A stretch of 64,000 nucleotides of DNA from Halobaculum sp. CBA1158 (GCF_021431925.1 NZ_CP090371.1:1984001-2048000); one strand, 5' to 3'. Counted from the stretch's first letter, positions 31,843 through 41,551 are shown. Numbers and translations: made by a program. Notes: generated from the sequence alone by a model not told the origin.

Positions 31843-32871
31843 CTACAGCTCCAGTCCGCGGATCGCGACGCCCTCACCCTCCCCAACCGTGCCGATCACT
31901 CTCCCATCGGTCTCGGCCGCCAGCGACTCGGCGTCCTCGGGTGCGAGCGCGGCGACGAAGCCGGTGCCCATGTTGAAGGTGCGGTGCATTTCCTCGTCGG
32001 CGACGTTGCCCTCGCGCTGTACGAACTCGAAGACGGGCTGGACCGGCCACGGGTCGGTCACCTCGTAGCGGTGGTCACCGAGGCGCTCCAGGTTGGTCCA
32101 CCCGCCGCCGGTGAGGTGGGCCGCGCCGCGGACGCCGTGCTCGCGCATCGGGCCGAGCAGGTCCGCGTATATTCGGGTTGGCTCCAAGAGCGCCTCGCCG
32201 ACAGTGTCGTAGCCGTCGAACGGACAGGGATCGGTGTACTCGTGGTCGCGGGTCGCCGCCTCGCGAGCGAGGGTGAGCCCGTTCGAGTGGATGCCCGAGG
32301 AGGCCCAGCCGACGAGCACGTCGCCCGGTTCGGCGCGGCCGTCGAAGACGGCGTCCTTGGCCGCGAGGCCGGCGCAGGTGCCCGCCAGGTCGAGCCCCTT
32401 GATCACCTCGGGCATCACGGCCGTCTCGCCGCCGACGAGTTCGACGCCGGCGCGCTCGGCTCCCTCGCGCAGGCCCGCGCCGACCTGCTCGGAGAACGTC
32501 TCGTCGGGCTCGTCGACCGCGAGGTAGTCGACGAACGCGACCGGGTCGACGCCGGCGGCGACGAGGTCGTTCGCGTTCATCGCGATGCAGTCGATGCCGA
32601 CCGTCGAGTAGTCGCCGAGCGCCTCGGCGACGATGAGCTTCGTCCCGACGCCGTCGGTCGCCAGCGCGAGATAGCGGTCGCCGATGTCGAGCAGGCCGGC
32701 GTAGTCGCTCCCCCCGGCTCCGGCGTCGCCGACCGCGGACACGAGCGCCGCGGTCGCCGCCTCGCTGGCGTCGATGTCGACGCCGGCGTCGGCGTAGGTG
32801 AGTTCCGGTTCGCTGTCCTCCTCCCCGTCGGTCGCGTCCGCGCCGTCTCCGCGCGCGGCGTCGTCTGCCAT
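31843..32871 (-). CDS. purM: Phosphoribosylformylglycinamidine cyclo-ligase (AIR synthetase)
   Basis: Fifth step of de novo purine synthesis: ATP-dependent ring closure of FGAM to AIR. The 342 residues show LTYADAGVDIDA near the start, DGVGTKL (ATP-binding loop), STVGIDCIAMNANDLVAAG, LVGGETA and SGIHSNG, all typical of PurM. The first 25 residues are an acidic extension. The gene is convergent with the preceding membrane protein, 8 nt apart, and stands alone without other pur genes. Confidence 0.95.
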   Translation of the reverse strand: MADDAARGDGADATDGEEDSEPELTYADAGVDIDASEAATAALVSAVGDAGAGGSDYAGLLDIGDRYLALATDGVGTKLIVAEALGDYSTVGIDCIAMNANDLVAAGVDPVAFVDYLAVDEPDETFSEQVGAGLREGAERAGVELVGGETAVMPEVIKGLDLAGTCAGLAAKDAVFDGRAEPGDVLVGWASSGIHSNGLTLAREAATRDHEYTDPCPFDGYDTVGEALLEPTRIYADLLGPMREHGVRGAAHLTGGGWTNLERLGDHRYEVTDPWPVQPVFEFVQREGNVADEEMHRTFNMGTGFVAALAPEDAESLAAETDGRVIGTVGEGEGVAIRGLEL

Positions 32872-32912
32872 GGTCGAGAGGGGTTCGGGCGGGAGCAAAA
32901 GCGCACCGACAG

Positions 32913-33092
32913 CGAGGCACGAACGGAGTGAGTGCCTCGGCGAACGGCGGCGAGCTCGTGTGCGAGCCGCCCGCAAAGACAGCGCGGCCGAGCGGAGCGA
33001 GGCCGCGGTCCGCGGCGGAGCGGTCCTGTGCCGCTCCGCCCACGAATCCAGCGAGGTGCGAGCGGAGCGAGGTCGACCGAAGGGAGACCTCG
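32913..33092. repeat. Array of stem-loops with a repeated 11-nt loop
   Basis: The 298-nt gap between purM and the M50 gene holds at least five inverted repeats. Stems are CGAGGCAC (32913-32939), GGCGGC (32946-32971), CGCGGCC (32983-33007), GGCGGAGCGG (33014-33040) and CGAGGTC (33068-33092). Three have an 11-nt loop of one pattern: GAACGGAGTGA, GAGCGGAGCGA and GACCGAAGGGA. A fourth copy of GAGCGGAGCGA (33060-33070) is unpaired. No gene is seen in the gap. Stem sequences differ while loops are kept, so the loop seems the conserved part. Confidence 0.75.
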
Positions 33093-33169
33093 ATGTGAAC
33101 GGCGTGATCCGTGAGCGAGGCGAGCGCCTCTGTGCGAACGGGGCGCGTGAGACGGGCGAACCGACCGCC

Positions 33170-33853
33170 TCAGAACAGCACGAACAGCGCGAACCCGACG
33201 GCCAGCGCGGCGCTCGGGAGGAACGTCGCGAGCCACACCGGCGTCGACCACTCGCGCACGGTCGCGCCGTCGAGCGGGCCGAAGGGAACGAGGTTGAACG
33301 CCGCGAGCAGGAGGTTCACCGCGACGCCGTAGGTCCCGACGGTCAACAGGACCGACGAGAACCCCGCGAGTCCGACAAGCAGCAGCGGCGCGAACACGGC
33401 CGCGAGCACGAGGTTCACGAGCGGACCGGCCAGCGCGATGAGGCCGTTCTCGCGTTTCGTGATCCGGCCGACGTGGTGGACGGCCCCGGGCGCAGCGAAG
33501 AGGAAGCCCGCGGTCGCGGCGACGACCGCGAGGAACAGCATGCCGTAGTCCGCCCGAAACGCCGCGCGCTGGCCGAACCGGACCGCGACGACCTTGTGCG
33601 CGAGTTCGTGCAGCAGGAACGCGACGCCCGCGGTCAGTAGGCTCACGAGGAGCAGGCCGCCGACCGACCCGAGCGCGCCGGCGGTGAGCGACCGGATCAC
33701 CGTCGTTCCGCCCCCGGCGAAGAAGACGGTGAACGCGACCGACAGCGCGACCCACGCGAGCAGGAAGTCGCGAAGCTCGCGCCCCGAGAAGGCGAGGCCG
33801 GCGACCGCGAGGGCGGACCCGCGGGAAGCGTCGCCGCCGGATCGGCGGCTCAC
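33170..33853 (-). CDS. M50-family (site-2 type) membrane metalloprotease
   Basis: A 227-residue integral membrane protein with five or six helices. The zinc motif is HELAH (His82, Glu83, His86) inside a helix, and the third ligand is in NLVPFGPLDG, the N-x-x-P-x-x-x-LDG signature of M50 proteases. Such proteases cut membrane-bound substrates within the bilayer; substrate is unknown. The GTG start at 33853 overlaps the TGA of the TraB-family gene by 4 nt, implying a coupled operon. A paralogue of this type is common in haloarchaea. Confidence 0.82.
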   Translation of the reverse strand: MSRRSGGDASRGSALAVAGLAFSGRELRDFLLAWVALSVAFTVFFAGGGTTVIRSLTAGALGSVGGLLLVSLLTAGVAFLLHELAHKVVAVRFGQRAAFRADYGMLFLAVVAATAGFLFAAPGAVHHVGRITKRENGLIALAGPLVNLVLAAVFAPLLLVGLAGFSSVLLTVGTYGVAVNLLLAAFNLVPFGPLDGATVREWSTPVWLATFLPSAALAVGFALFVLF

Positions 33854-35685
33854 GCGACGGCCCCCCAGACGATCCGGGCGGACTCGCGAGCGCCCTGGAT
33901 CATCAGGTCGGTGATGCTGGCGTCCAGCGAGCCCGCGAACGCCGGGACGACGTAGGCGGCGAACAGCAGGGAAGCGATGACGCTCCCGATGTTCGTCGCC
34001 GCGACGACGACGATCAGCCGGAACAGCGGCACGTCGAGCATGTCCGAGACGATCGCGCGGATCGGTCGCGACTCGTCCGACAGCAGTTCGTTCAGCGTCC
34101 CGATGTCGGCGACGTTCACCGTCAGGTGGCGAAGCTCCATGTACCCGGTGAACCACCCCGGCGCGAGCAGGGGGTTGATCGAGGTCATCCACGCGACCGC
34201 GCCGCCGACGCCGGCCGAGCGCCAGCGCGCCCCCGCCAGCTTCGCCAGCCCGGCCGCGAACGCCCCGTTGATGAGGAACCACGCGGCGAACAGCGCGAGC
34301 AACTGCTCGTTCCTGACCCCGGCCATCGCCAGCAACACGAAGAAGGCGATGAACGCCGCGGAGATCGCGAACGCGGCGATCTTCCCCCACGGGATCCTCC
34401 CGGAGTCCGCCGTCCCGACGAGCGTGTCCATCGGCGGCAACGTCTCCGGCGACTGCAGGTACGACTCGATGCCCTCACGGTGGCCCGCGCCGACGACCGC
34501 GACCACGTCGTAGCCCGACTCGCGGAGGCCGACGAGCTGGTGGGCGATGTAGGCGTCGCGCTCGTCGATGAGCGCCTCCGCGCCCCCCGGCGAGAACTGG
34601 CGGAACTCCTCCATCATCGCCGTCACCACGTCGGCGTCGGTCAGCTCGTGGGGGTCGAACCCCTCGAACTCGTCGGCGTCGCCCGCGGCCATCCCGAGCC
34701 CGAGCGCGTCGATCGCGAGGGCGGCCAGCGCCCCGACGGTCAGTCCCGCGAGCAGGCCAAGCGCGAGGCCGCCGACCGCACGGACGATCGTGGCCGAGAG
34801 CGCCCCCGCCACGGGCGCGACACCGATCCCGGTGACGGCGACGGTCGCGCCGACCGCGACGGCGACGGCCGCACCGATTCCCAGTCCCGCGAGCCCGGTC
34901 GCGCCGTCCGCGTCGCCGTCGGCCGTTTCCCCACCGGCGGCTCCCCCTCCGCCGGCTCCCAGCGTCGCGTCGGCGACGCGGACCGCGAGGTAGCCGGCGA
35001 CCAGTCCGGCGAGCCCGCCGACGGCGACGCGCTCGAGGACGGCCGCGGTGATCCCGACCGCCCCGCCGAACAGACCGATCGCGGGGCCGAGCAACAGTCC
35101 GACGACGAGCCCGAAGGTGACGCCCGCGACGCGGGGGTCGGTGACGCCGAACGCGAGCGCGCCGACCATCCGGAGCTTCTCCAGCAGGGAGAGCCTGGCC
35201 CAGAACCGCTGGATCGTCGTCTGGATGTCGCGGTCGACGAGCGCGACCGAGATGCCGAGGTCTTCGGCGGTCTCGACGGCCGCCAGCAGCTCCGCGCCGG
35301 GCTCGATGTCGAAGCGGTCGCCCATCCGCGTCTGGACGTACGAGAGCATCCAGTACGCGAGGAACTGAAAGACGGTGTTGCCCCGGAGCAGGTCGCCGGC
35401 GTCGAGGTCGTCCGGCGTCTCCCCCTTCATCTGCCGGTAGCGTCCCTCGTCGAGTTCGACGGCGACGACATCGGGGCGCTCCTCGTCGACCGTCGCTTCG
35501 ACCTCGCGGACCGAGGCCTCCGAGACGTGGGCCGTGCCGACGACGCGGACGCTCCCCTCGCCGTCGGGGTTGGAGGGCCGCGGCGTCCCGCCGGGGGCGG
35601 AGCCGCCGGCCGAGTCGCCGAGGGAGGAGTCGCCGGGGGAGGGGTCGACGGCGTCGTCGCGAGGCGCGTCGGCGTCGCGGCTCAC
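33850..35685 (-). CDS. TraB-family membrane protein
   Basis: A 611-residue protein. Residues 46-75 contain the TraB signature VRVVGTAHVSEASVREVE, followed by VVAVELDEGRYR. A second TraB element is near residue 400 (VVAVVGAGHREGIESYL). Between them sits a large glycine/alanine-rich block of helices (about 195-345), and a further membrane region follows (about 430-611), so the TraB domain is split by a membrane insert. TraB/PrgY proteins relate to pheromone shutdown in Enterococcus; the archaeal role is unknown. GTG start at 35685; the first 40 residues are disordered and acidic. Confidence 0.8.
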   Translation of the reverse strand: MSRDADAPRDDAVDPSPGDSSLGDSAGGSAPGGTPRPSNPDGEGSVRVVGTAHVSEASVREVEATVDEERPDVVAVELDEGRYRQMKGETPDDLDAGDLLRGNTVFQFLAYWMLSYVQTRMGDRFDIEPGAELLAAVETAEDLGISVALVDRDIQTTIQRFWARLSLLEKLRMVGALAFGVTDPRVAGVTFGLVVGLLLGPAIGLFGGAVGITAAVLERVAVGGLAGLVAGYLAVRVADATLGAGGGGAAGGETADGDADGATGLAGLGIGAAVAVAVGATVAVTGIGVAPVAGALSATIVRAVGGLALGLLAGLTVGALAALAIDALGLGMAAGDADEFEGFDPHELTDADVVTAMMEEFRQFSPGGAEALIDERDAYIAHQLVGLRESGYDVVAVVGAGHREGIESYLQSPETLPPMDTLVGTADSGRIPWGKIAAFAISAAFIAFFVLLAMAGVRNEQLLALFAAWFLINGAFAAGLAKLAGARWRSAGVGGAVAWMTSINPLLAPGWFTGYMELRHLTVNVADIGTLNELLSDESRPIRAIVSDMLDVPLFRLIVVVAATNIGSVIASLLFAAYVVPAFAGSLDASITDLMIQGARESARIVWGAVA

Positions 35686-35844
35686 GCCCGCCACCCCGGC
35701 CGCGATCCGGTTCCGATGGTCATCGGCCGCGTGTTCCCGTCGGCCCGGTATACGCCTGTCGGAGTCCCACGTCGGCGACCCGCCGGGCGCGTCCGTCGGG
35801 GGCCGCACGGTAGGTATTCATGTCCGGGCCACGTGTCGTGAGAC

Positions 35845-36387
35845 ATGGATCACGAGGCCGAGGTCGCCGGCATCGGCGTGGGGGTCGGCCCGGACGGCGA
35901 GGAAGTCCCCGCGGTCGTCCTCCGCGTGCGCGGCGAGTACCTCCCGATATTCGTCACGCCCGACCAGGCGCGGTCGATCCGCGGGGCGCTCGCGGGCGAA
36001 CCGTTCGACCGACCGCTGACGCACGACCTGCTCGTCGATATGGTAACGGAGTTCGGAGGGGCGATCGACTCCGTCCGGATCGACGACCTCGCCGACGGCA
36101 CCTTCTACGGGAAGGTCGACGCCGAGCGTTACGAGGACGGCGAGCCCGAGCGGTTCGTCTTCGACGCCCGGCCGAGCGACGCCGTCGGGCTGGCGGCCCG
36201 CGTGGAATGTCCGATCCTCGTCGACGACGCGATCGTCGACGAGGCCGGCCAACCCCCCGAGGCGATGGACCTCGGCGACGACCCCGGGCCGCCGGACGTG
36301 GACGACCGGGATCTCGAGCCCGACGACCGCGGTCCGGACACCGGACCGGGGTCGTCGGACCCGGACGACGAGTACCGCTACCGCTGA
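35845..36387 (+). CDS. DUF151 bifunctional-nuclease-like protein
   Basis: A 180-residue protein with the DUF151 core: VPAVVLRVRGEYLPIFVT, then LTHDLLVDMVTEFGG, FYGKVDAERY and FDARPSDAVGLAARVECPI, which is the family hallmark. Plant and bacterial members have been reported as nucleases. The last 35 residues are an acidic disordered tail. The stop overlaps the next, opposite small gene by 10 nt. It stands divergent from the TraB gene. Confidence 0.87.
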   Translation: MDHEAEVAGIGVGVGPDGEEVPAVVLRVRGEYLPIFVTPDQARSIRGALAGEPFDRPLTHDLLVDMVTEFGGAIDSVRIDDLADGTFYGKVDAERYEDGEPERFVFDARPSDAVGLAARVECPILVDDAIVDEAGQPPEAMDLGDDPGPPDVDDRDLEPDDRGPDTGPGSSDPDDEYRYR

Positions 36388-36572
36388 GTGGCGTCGCCGT
36401 CGCCGATGTCTCCTCGAGCCGCGTCGACCGTCGACTCCACCTCGTCGGCCCGCTCGCGGAGGGCGGTCGCGATGTCGTCCGCCGGGAGCCCGTTCTCGCT
36501 GGCGGACTCGACCACCTCCTCGAGCGCCTCGTCCAGCAGCCGGTGGGAGGATATCTCGCGGTTCGTTATCAC
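36378..36572 (-). CDS. Small conserved helical protein
   Basis: A 64-residue acidic protein with a helical pattern (SSHRLLDEALEEVVESASENG and DIATALRERADEVESTVDAA). It overlaps the end of the DUF151 gene by 10 nt on the other strand. The opening MITNREISSHRLLD looks like a defined N terminus. No function is recognised. Size and overlap leave some doubt, but amino acid composition is typical of a haloarchaeal protein. Confidence 0.62.
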   Translation of the reverse strand: MITNREISSHRLLDEALEEVVESASENGLPADDIATALRERADEVESTVDAARGDIGDGDATQR

Positions 36573-36656
36573 GTCTCTCGATCCGGACGGCTGCGAAATA
36601 ATCCTTCGGCCGGGTCACCGCCGGGGTTGATACCGGCGGACCGGATACGGGGAGGC

Positions 36657-37139
36657 ATGGCCGACGACGAGGGAACGCTCGCGGGATCGTACACCGAGAT
36701 GACCGAACTCCTCCTCCCGAACGACACGAACAACCTCGGCCGGGCGCTCGGGGGCGCGGTCCTCCATTGGATGGACATCTGCGGGGCGATCGCGGCGATG
36801 CGGTTCTCGCGCCGCCAGTGCGTCACGGCGTCGATGGATCACGTCGACTTCATCGCGCCGATCGACCTGGGCGAGGTGGCGGTGCTGGAGGCGTACGTGT
36901 TCAACACCGGGCGCACGAGCGTCGACGTGAAAGTGGACGTGCGCGCGGAGAACCCCAAGACCGGCGAGGAGCACAGGACCACGACCTCGTTTCTGACGTT
37001 CGTCGCGCTCGACGACTCGGGGTCGCCGACGCCGGTTCCGGAGCTGTCGTGTCCGACCGCCGAGGAGGAGGCGCTCCGGGCCGAGGCGACCGAGGCGCGC
37101 CGCGAGCAACTGTCGGACGTGTCCGACCGGCTGGAGTGA
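36657..37139 (+). CDS. Acyl-CoA thioesterase (hotdog fold)
   Basis: A 160-residue protein of the YciA/cytosolic acyl-CoA hydrolase type. Seen are LLPNDTNNLGRALGGAVLHWMD (active-site Asn/Gly block near residues 19-40), the helix ICGAIAAMRFSRRQCVTASMD and VDFIAPIDLGEV. It hydrolyses acyl-CoA to free acid and CoA; chain length is uncertain. Start ATG at 36657. A normal-length, single-hotdog protein. Confidence 0.88.
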   Translation: MADDEGTLAGSYTEMTELLLPNDTNNLGRALGGAVLHWMDICGAIAAMRFSRRQCVTASMDHVDFIAPIDLGEVAVLEAYVFNTGRTSVDVKVDVRAENPKTGEEHRTTTSFLTFVALDDSGSPTPVPELSCPTAEEEALRAEATEARREQLSDVSDRLE

Positions 37140-37207
37140 GTCGATCCGCGGGCGACCGGTCGACCGTCCGCGGTTTTCAACGCTGATTCTTACGGGAGAC
37201 GTAGTAA

Positions 37208-37233
37208 ATACACCCCCGAAAAACGGGGTGTAT
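37208..37233 (+). promoter_or_regulatory. Hairpin covering the chemoreceptor start codon
   Basis: ATACACCCC (37208-37216) pairs with GGGGTGTAT (37225-37233) across the loop CGAAAAAC. The 3-prime arm ends on the first two bases of the ATG (37232-37234). No Shine-Dalgarno site is visible. In RNA the hairpin would bury the start codon; in DNA it could be a repressor site. Either would control receptor synthesis. Confidence 0.55.
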
Positions 37234-39826
37234 GAGCAGGATCCCGGACGTGATACGCGCGACGTATCTCCGGAAGTTCACGGCGCTGACGCTCGCGACG
37301 CTCGTCGTCGTCGCGGGCGCTGGCGTGCTCCTCCAGGGGCAAGTCGCAGCACAGCTTACCGACCGAACACACGACGACCTCACGGCGAGCGCGGAGACGA
37401 GCGCCAGCGAGGTGTCGATCTGGGTCGAGAACAACCGTCGGACCGCGAGGCTGATCTCACAGCAGGCGAAAGGTCAGGAGGGCGACGACGTGCGGACGAC
37501 GATCGAACTCGAACACCGGAAGCTCCCGGAGTCGGTGACGGCGATCCACGTCGTCGACACCGAGTCGATGGTCGTCGAACAGAGCACGGACGACGTGCGG
37601 ATCGACTCCTCGCTCAACTTCATCGACTGGGAGACCGACGGCGACGACCTGTCGACGATATCGCCGACGGGGGCGGTCGTCTCGAAGACGTACCGGCGGG
37701 CGGGCTCACACCTGATGGCGTTCGCCAGTTGGATCCCGGGTACAGAGACAGCGATCGTGATGACCGTCGACGTGTCGTCGGTCGCCGGGGCCGCCGGCGA
37801 TCAGGGCTCGGGGTCGCTCAGCGTCGTCGACGGCGAGGACGCCACCGTTCACATCGCCTCCGACGAGGCGGCCGTCGGCGAGACGTTCGCCGGAGGCGTC
37901 GACTCCCACGCGCTCGCGAACGGTCGCGAGCACTCGGGCGCACACGACATGGAAGCGGCCGGCACGGTGATGGCGTACGCGCCGGTGGAGGGCACCGACT
38001 GGGTCGTCGTGCGCGAGGTTCCGACGGCGACCGCCTACGGGATCGTGACCGAGGTGCAGACGGCGCTGGGCGCTGTGATCGCGTTGGCCGCGCTCGGGTT
38101 CGTCGTCATCGGCGCGACCATGGGTCGGTCCACCTCCCGGAGCCTGCGGGACCTCGCGCGCCGCGCCGAGGCGCTCGCCGCCGGCGACGCGACCGCGGCC
38201 GCGACGGACGGCGGCACCCGGGTCGCGAGCGAGACGACCGGCGACGAAACCGGCGACGGGTCGGTCGGAGCCGACGGCGTCGCCGCCGGCAACCGGATCG
38301 ACGAGGTGGGCGAGGTCCGGACGGCCTTCGAGGAGGTGCGTGACTACCTCGCGACCGCCTCCCGACAGGCGACGGCCGTCGCCGACGGCGAGTTCGACGC
38401 GCCCGTGCTCGAGGAGGACGTCCCCGGCGAACTGGGGGCGTCGCTGTCGGCGATGCGGGCGGACCTCGAGTCGCTGATCGAGGAGATGGAGGAGACGAAC
38501 GAGACGCTGGCGGCCGCAGCCGAGTCGTACGGCGAGACGATGGAGCGAGCGGCCGAGGGCGACCTCACCGCGCGGATGGACGCCGACGTGGACGACGAGT
38601 CGATGGCGCGCATCGCCGCGGAGTTCAACGACATGATGGCCCAACTGGAGGCGACGATCGGCCGGGTCGACCGCGCGGCCGCGGAGGTGGCCGCCGCCAG
38701 CGACGAGGCCGACAGCGGGGTCGCCGAGACGCGTCGCGCCGCCGGCGAGGTCGCGAGCGCGACCGACGGGATCGCCGCCGGGGCCGACGAGCAGGTCGAC
38801 CACCTCCGGGAGGTGACAGACGAGATGTCCGACCTCTCGGCGGCCGTCGAGGAGGTCGCCGCCACCGCCGACGAGGTGGCCGAGCGATCGGAGGCGGCCG
38901 CCGAGCGCGGCGCGGAGGGGAGCCGACTCGCGGACGCCGCCATCGACGAGATGGCCGCCATCGAAGCGCACACGGAGTCGACCGCCGAGGCGGTTCGCGG
39001 GCTGGAGTCCGAGGTCACCGAGATCGGCGAGATCGTCGACCTGATCGACGACATCGCCGAGCAGACGAACACCCTCGCGCTCAACGCCTCGATCGAGGCC
39101 GCCCGCGCCGGCTCCGAGGGCGACGGCTTCGCGGTCGTCGCCGAGGAGGTGAAACAGCTCGCGACCGAGACGCGGGAGGCGACCGGTCGGATCGCCGACC
39201 GCATCGACGCGGTCCAGTCGTCGACGGCGACGGCCGTCGACGACATCGAGGAGACGGCCGCGCGCGTCGAGGAGGGGGCCGACACGATCGAGACCGGGCT
39301 GGGCGCGCTCGGCGACGTGGTCGAGGCCGTCGAGGACGCCAACGACGGCGTGCAGTCCATCTCGACGGCCGCGGGCGACCAGGCCGCCAGCGCCGAGGAG
39401 GTCGTCGCGATGGCCGACGAGGTCGCCGAGGTGAGCGAGGAGACCGCCGAGGAGGCCGAGCGCGTCTCCGCGGCCGCGACCGAACAGTCCGCGTCGCTGA
39501 CGCAGGTGAGCGAGGAGGTCGAGCGGCTCGCCGAGCGCGCCGAGGAACTCCGCGACCTCGCCGGCGGCTTCGAGACGGACGCGGGCGACGATGCGACTGC
39601 TGGCGACAACGAGGTCGCTGGCGACGAGGAGATCGCGGGCGATGCCGGGGTCGCCGCCGACGGCTTCGAGTTCGGCGGCGGCGAAGCCGACCGCTCCGAC
39701 ACCGGGGCGGCCGCGACCGACGGCGGTCACGAGGGCGGGAGAAGCAACGACAGGGCGAGCGGCGACGCGGGGAGCGACGGCGGCCGGGACGACGGCACGA
39801 GCGACCGCGCCGGCGACTCCCGATAG
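37232..39826 (+). CDS. Methyl-accepting chemotaxis protein (transducer)
   Basis: An 864-residue haloarchaeal transducer. TM1 lies at about 14-36, an extracellular sensory domain (Cache-like) at about 37-270, TM2 at about 276-298, and a HAMP domain after it, broken by an acidic insert (about 320-345). A second HAMP-like helix pair lies at about 400-470. The signalling domain includes the conserved hairpin tip [20 protein letters not shown] (about 611-630) and Glu/Gln methylation helices. The C terminus is a long acidic Gly tail. It passes a signal to CheA through CheW; no che genes are near. The ligand is unknown. Confidence 0.93.
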   Translation: MSRIPDVIRATYLRKFTALTLATLVVVAGAGVLLQGQVAAQLTDRTHDDLTASAETSASEVSIWVENNRRTARLISQQAKGQEGDDVRTTIELEHRKLPESVTAIHVVDTESMVVEQSTDDVRIDSSLNFIDWETDGDDLSTISPTGAVVSKTYRRAGSHLMAFASWIPGTETAIVMTVDVSSVAGAAGDQGSGSLSVVDGEDATVHIASDEAAVGETFAGGVDSHALANGREHSGAHDMEAAGTVMAYAPVEGTDWVVVREVPTATAYGIVTEVQTALGAVIALAALGFVVIGATMGRSTSRSLRDLARRAEALAAGDATAAATDGGTRVASETTGDETGDGSVGADGVAAGNRIDEVGEVRTAFEEVRDYLATASRQATAVADGEFDAPVLEEDVPGELGASLSAMRADLESLIEEMEETNETLAAAAESYGETMERAAEGDLTARMDADVDDESMARIAAEFNDMMAQLEATIGRVDRAAAEVAAASDEADSGVAETRRAAGEVASATDGIAAGADEQVDHLREVTDEMSDLSAAVEEVAATADEVAERSEAAAERGAEGSRLADAAIDEMAAIEAHTESTAEAVRGLESEVTEIGEIVDLIDDIAEQTNTLALNASIEAARAGSEGDGFAVVAEEVKQLATETREATGRIADRIDAVQSSTATAVDDIEETAARVEEGADTIETGLGALGDVVEAVEDANDGVQSISTAAGDQAASAEEVVAMADEVAEVSEETAEEAERVSAAATEQSASLTQVSEEVERLAERAEELRDLAGGFETDAGDDATAGDNEVAGDEEIAGDAGVAADGFEFGGGEADRSDTGAAATDGGHEGGRSNDRASGDAGSDGGRDDGTSDRAGDSR

Positions 39827-39832
39827 CCCGCC

Positions 39833-40951
39833 TCAGAGGCCGGGATCGGGCCGTTCGCCGAGTTCGAAGGACACGGTCGACTCGCGGCCGTCGCGGACGA
39901 CCGTGAACTCGACCTCGTCGCCGGGCGACGTCTCCAGCGCGAGGTAGTTGGACAGGTCCGCCTGTACCGCCACGTCCGTCCCGCCGATGCCGACGATCAC
40001 GTCGCCGCCGGTGGGAACCTGAACGCCGTCGACGACCGTCTCGTCGTCGGATCCCTCGAGGGTGCCGGCGGCGGGGCCGTCTTCGCGCACCTCGACGATG
40101 AGCACCCCGCCCACGTCGTCGAGGTCGTACGCCTCCGCGATGACGGGCGACACTTCGAGGAGGCGAACGCCCATGAACGGGTGGGCGTAGTCGCCGGTCT
40201 CGGCGAGTTCGGGCACGACCCGCTTCGACAGTTCCGCGGAGACGCCGAAGCCGATGTTGTCCCCCCCGCCGCGGGCGGCGACGGCGGCGACCTCGCCCTC
40301 GAAGGTGACGAGGGGGCCGCCGGAGTTTCCGGGGTTGAGCGCGGCGTCCGTCTGCACCGAGTCGGCGACGGTGAAGTTGTTCGGCGCGGACAGCACCCGA
40401 TCGACACCGGAGATGATGCCGGTCGAGGCGGAGCCGCTGAAGCCGTACGGCGAGCCGATCGCCATGACCGACGTGCCGACCGGCGGCTCGGGATCGGTGT
40501 CGACCCAGGACAGCGGCGTCGCAGAGTCGGGGCGCTCGTCGGCCCGCAGCACCGCGAGGTCGGAGTAGGCGTCGGTGCCGACTATCTCGGCGTCGTGCCA
40601 CTCGTTGCCCTGGAACCGGAGCTTCACCTCCGTCGCACCGGCGACGACGTGCTGGTTCGTGACGACGTATCCGTCGCCGGCGACGAACCCGGAGCCGCTT
40701 CCCTGCGGGCCGTTTCGACCGTAGTTGAGCACGCCGACGACCGACTGGATCGTCGACTCGTACACCGCCGTCGAGGTGGCGTCGGCCGGCTGGTCGGCCG
40801 CGGCGGCTTCCGACTCGGTTCCGACGGCCGTCGCGGTGTCGGCGTCGCCCGCTGCGGGAGCCGACCCGCTGGAGCCGATCTGGACGCATCCCGCGACGCC
40901 GGCAGCGGCGGTCGCCCCCAGCCCCGCGAGCAGATCGCGTCGTGTTGGCAT
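39833..40951 (-). CDS. HtrA/DegP-like serine protease, lipoprotein
   Basis: A 372-residue trypsin-like protease. The N terminus has a twin-arginine signal (MPTRRDLLAGLGA) ending in a lipobox (VAGCVQ, Cys22), so it is exported by Tat and anchored outside the membrane by lipid. A Ser/Thr/Ala-rich spacer follows. The triad is His101 (NQHVV), Asp131 (YSDLAVL) and Ser210 (NPGNSGGPL). One PDZ domain ends it (about 265-372). It probably degrades damaged exported proteins. It converges with the transducer, with 6 nt between stops. Confidence 0.93.
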   Translation of the reverse strand: MPTRRDLLAGLGATAAAGVAGCVQIGSSGSAPAAGDADTATAVGTESEAAAADQPADATSTAVYESTIQSVVGVLNYGRNGPQGSGSGFVAGDGYVVTNQHVVAGATEVKLRFQGNEWHDAEIVGTDAYSDLAVLRADERPDSATPLSWVDTDPEPPVGTSVMAIGSPYGFSGSASTGIISGVDRVLSAPNNFTVADSVQTDAALNPGNSGGPLVTFEGEVAAVAARGGGDNIGFGVSAELSKRVVPELAETGDYAHPFMGVRLLEVSPVIAEAYDLDDVGGVLIVEVREDGPAAGTLEGSDDETVVDGVQVPTGGDVIVGIGGTDVAVQADLSNYLALETSPGDEVEFTVVRDGRESTVSFELGERPDPGL

Positions 40952-41028
40952 GGAACAGTATATGGGCGTGATCCGAATAACTCCGGCGCTCCGGCAGGCC
41001 TTTGCGTGTTCGCGGGCAACCGCGAGAC

Positions 41029-41481
41029 ATGAGCCTCGACGCCGACGTGCCGCCGCCGCCGACGCTGTCGACGGTCGACCCCAGCGAGTACGACGACACC
41101 GATGTCGCCGGCGACGAGTATCACCGCGAGGAACTGGAGGCGTTCCTCCGGGAGGGGGCGTGGGCGACGGCGTTCGACCGGTGGGCCGCCGACGCCGACA
41201 TCGACGCCGAGACGTGGGCGATCGCGGGCGAGCTCGACCTCTTCGCCGGCTTCGACTTCTTCTGGGACGACTTCGCCGACCGCGTCGGCTACCACGCCCC
41301 CGGGATCCCCGAGGACTGGAAGGAGCGCGATCTCCATCCGGAACTGGAGAGCTGGGCGCAGGTGTCGGCGATCAACGCCGCGCTCACGGAGTTCGGGCAG
41401 GTGGTCTGCGAGGTACTGAAAGCGGAGTACGTCGACTGGGAGAGCGAGTTCGAGGCCCCCGACGACCTCCCCGACTTCTGA
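41029..41481 (+). CDS. Conserved haloarchaeal protein of unknown function
   Basis: A 150-residue acidic cytoplasmic protein rich in Trp and Asp. Seen are a YHREELEAFLREGAWATAF helix, a LFAGFDFFWDDFADRVGYHA block, and WAQVSAINAALTEFGQVVCE. No membrane segment, metal motif or nucleotide site. The start ATG at 41029 follows a GCCTTTGCG box 28-32 nt upstream. I cannot name the family; composition and motifs look conserved. Confidence 0.65.
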   Translation: MSLDADVPPPPTLSTVDPSEYDDTDVAGDEYHREELEAFLREGAWATAFDRWAADADIDAETWAIAGELDLFAGFDFFWDDFADRVGYHAPGIPEDWKERDLHPELESWAQVSAINAALTEFGQVVCEVLKAEYVDWESEFEAPDDLPDF

Positions 41482-41551
41482 GCGATCGGGCCGCTCGAGC
41501 GAGAGACCGACCGCCGGTACCGATTTACCCGCGGGCCGTGACGTGGTAGCC

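Noticed and set aside
32872-33169. Protein-coding gene in the purM-M50 gap
   Set aside because: Frames there are translations of the hairpin repeats, rich in Arg and Ser, with no start signals.
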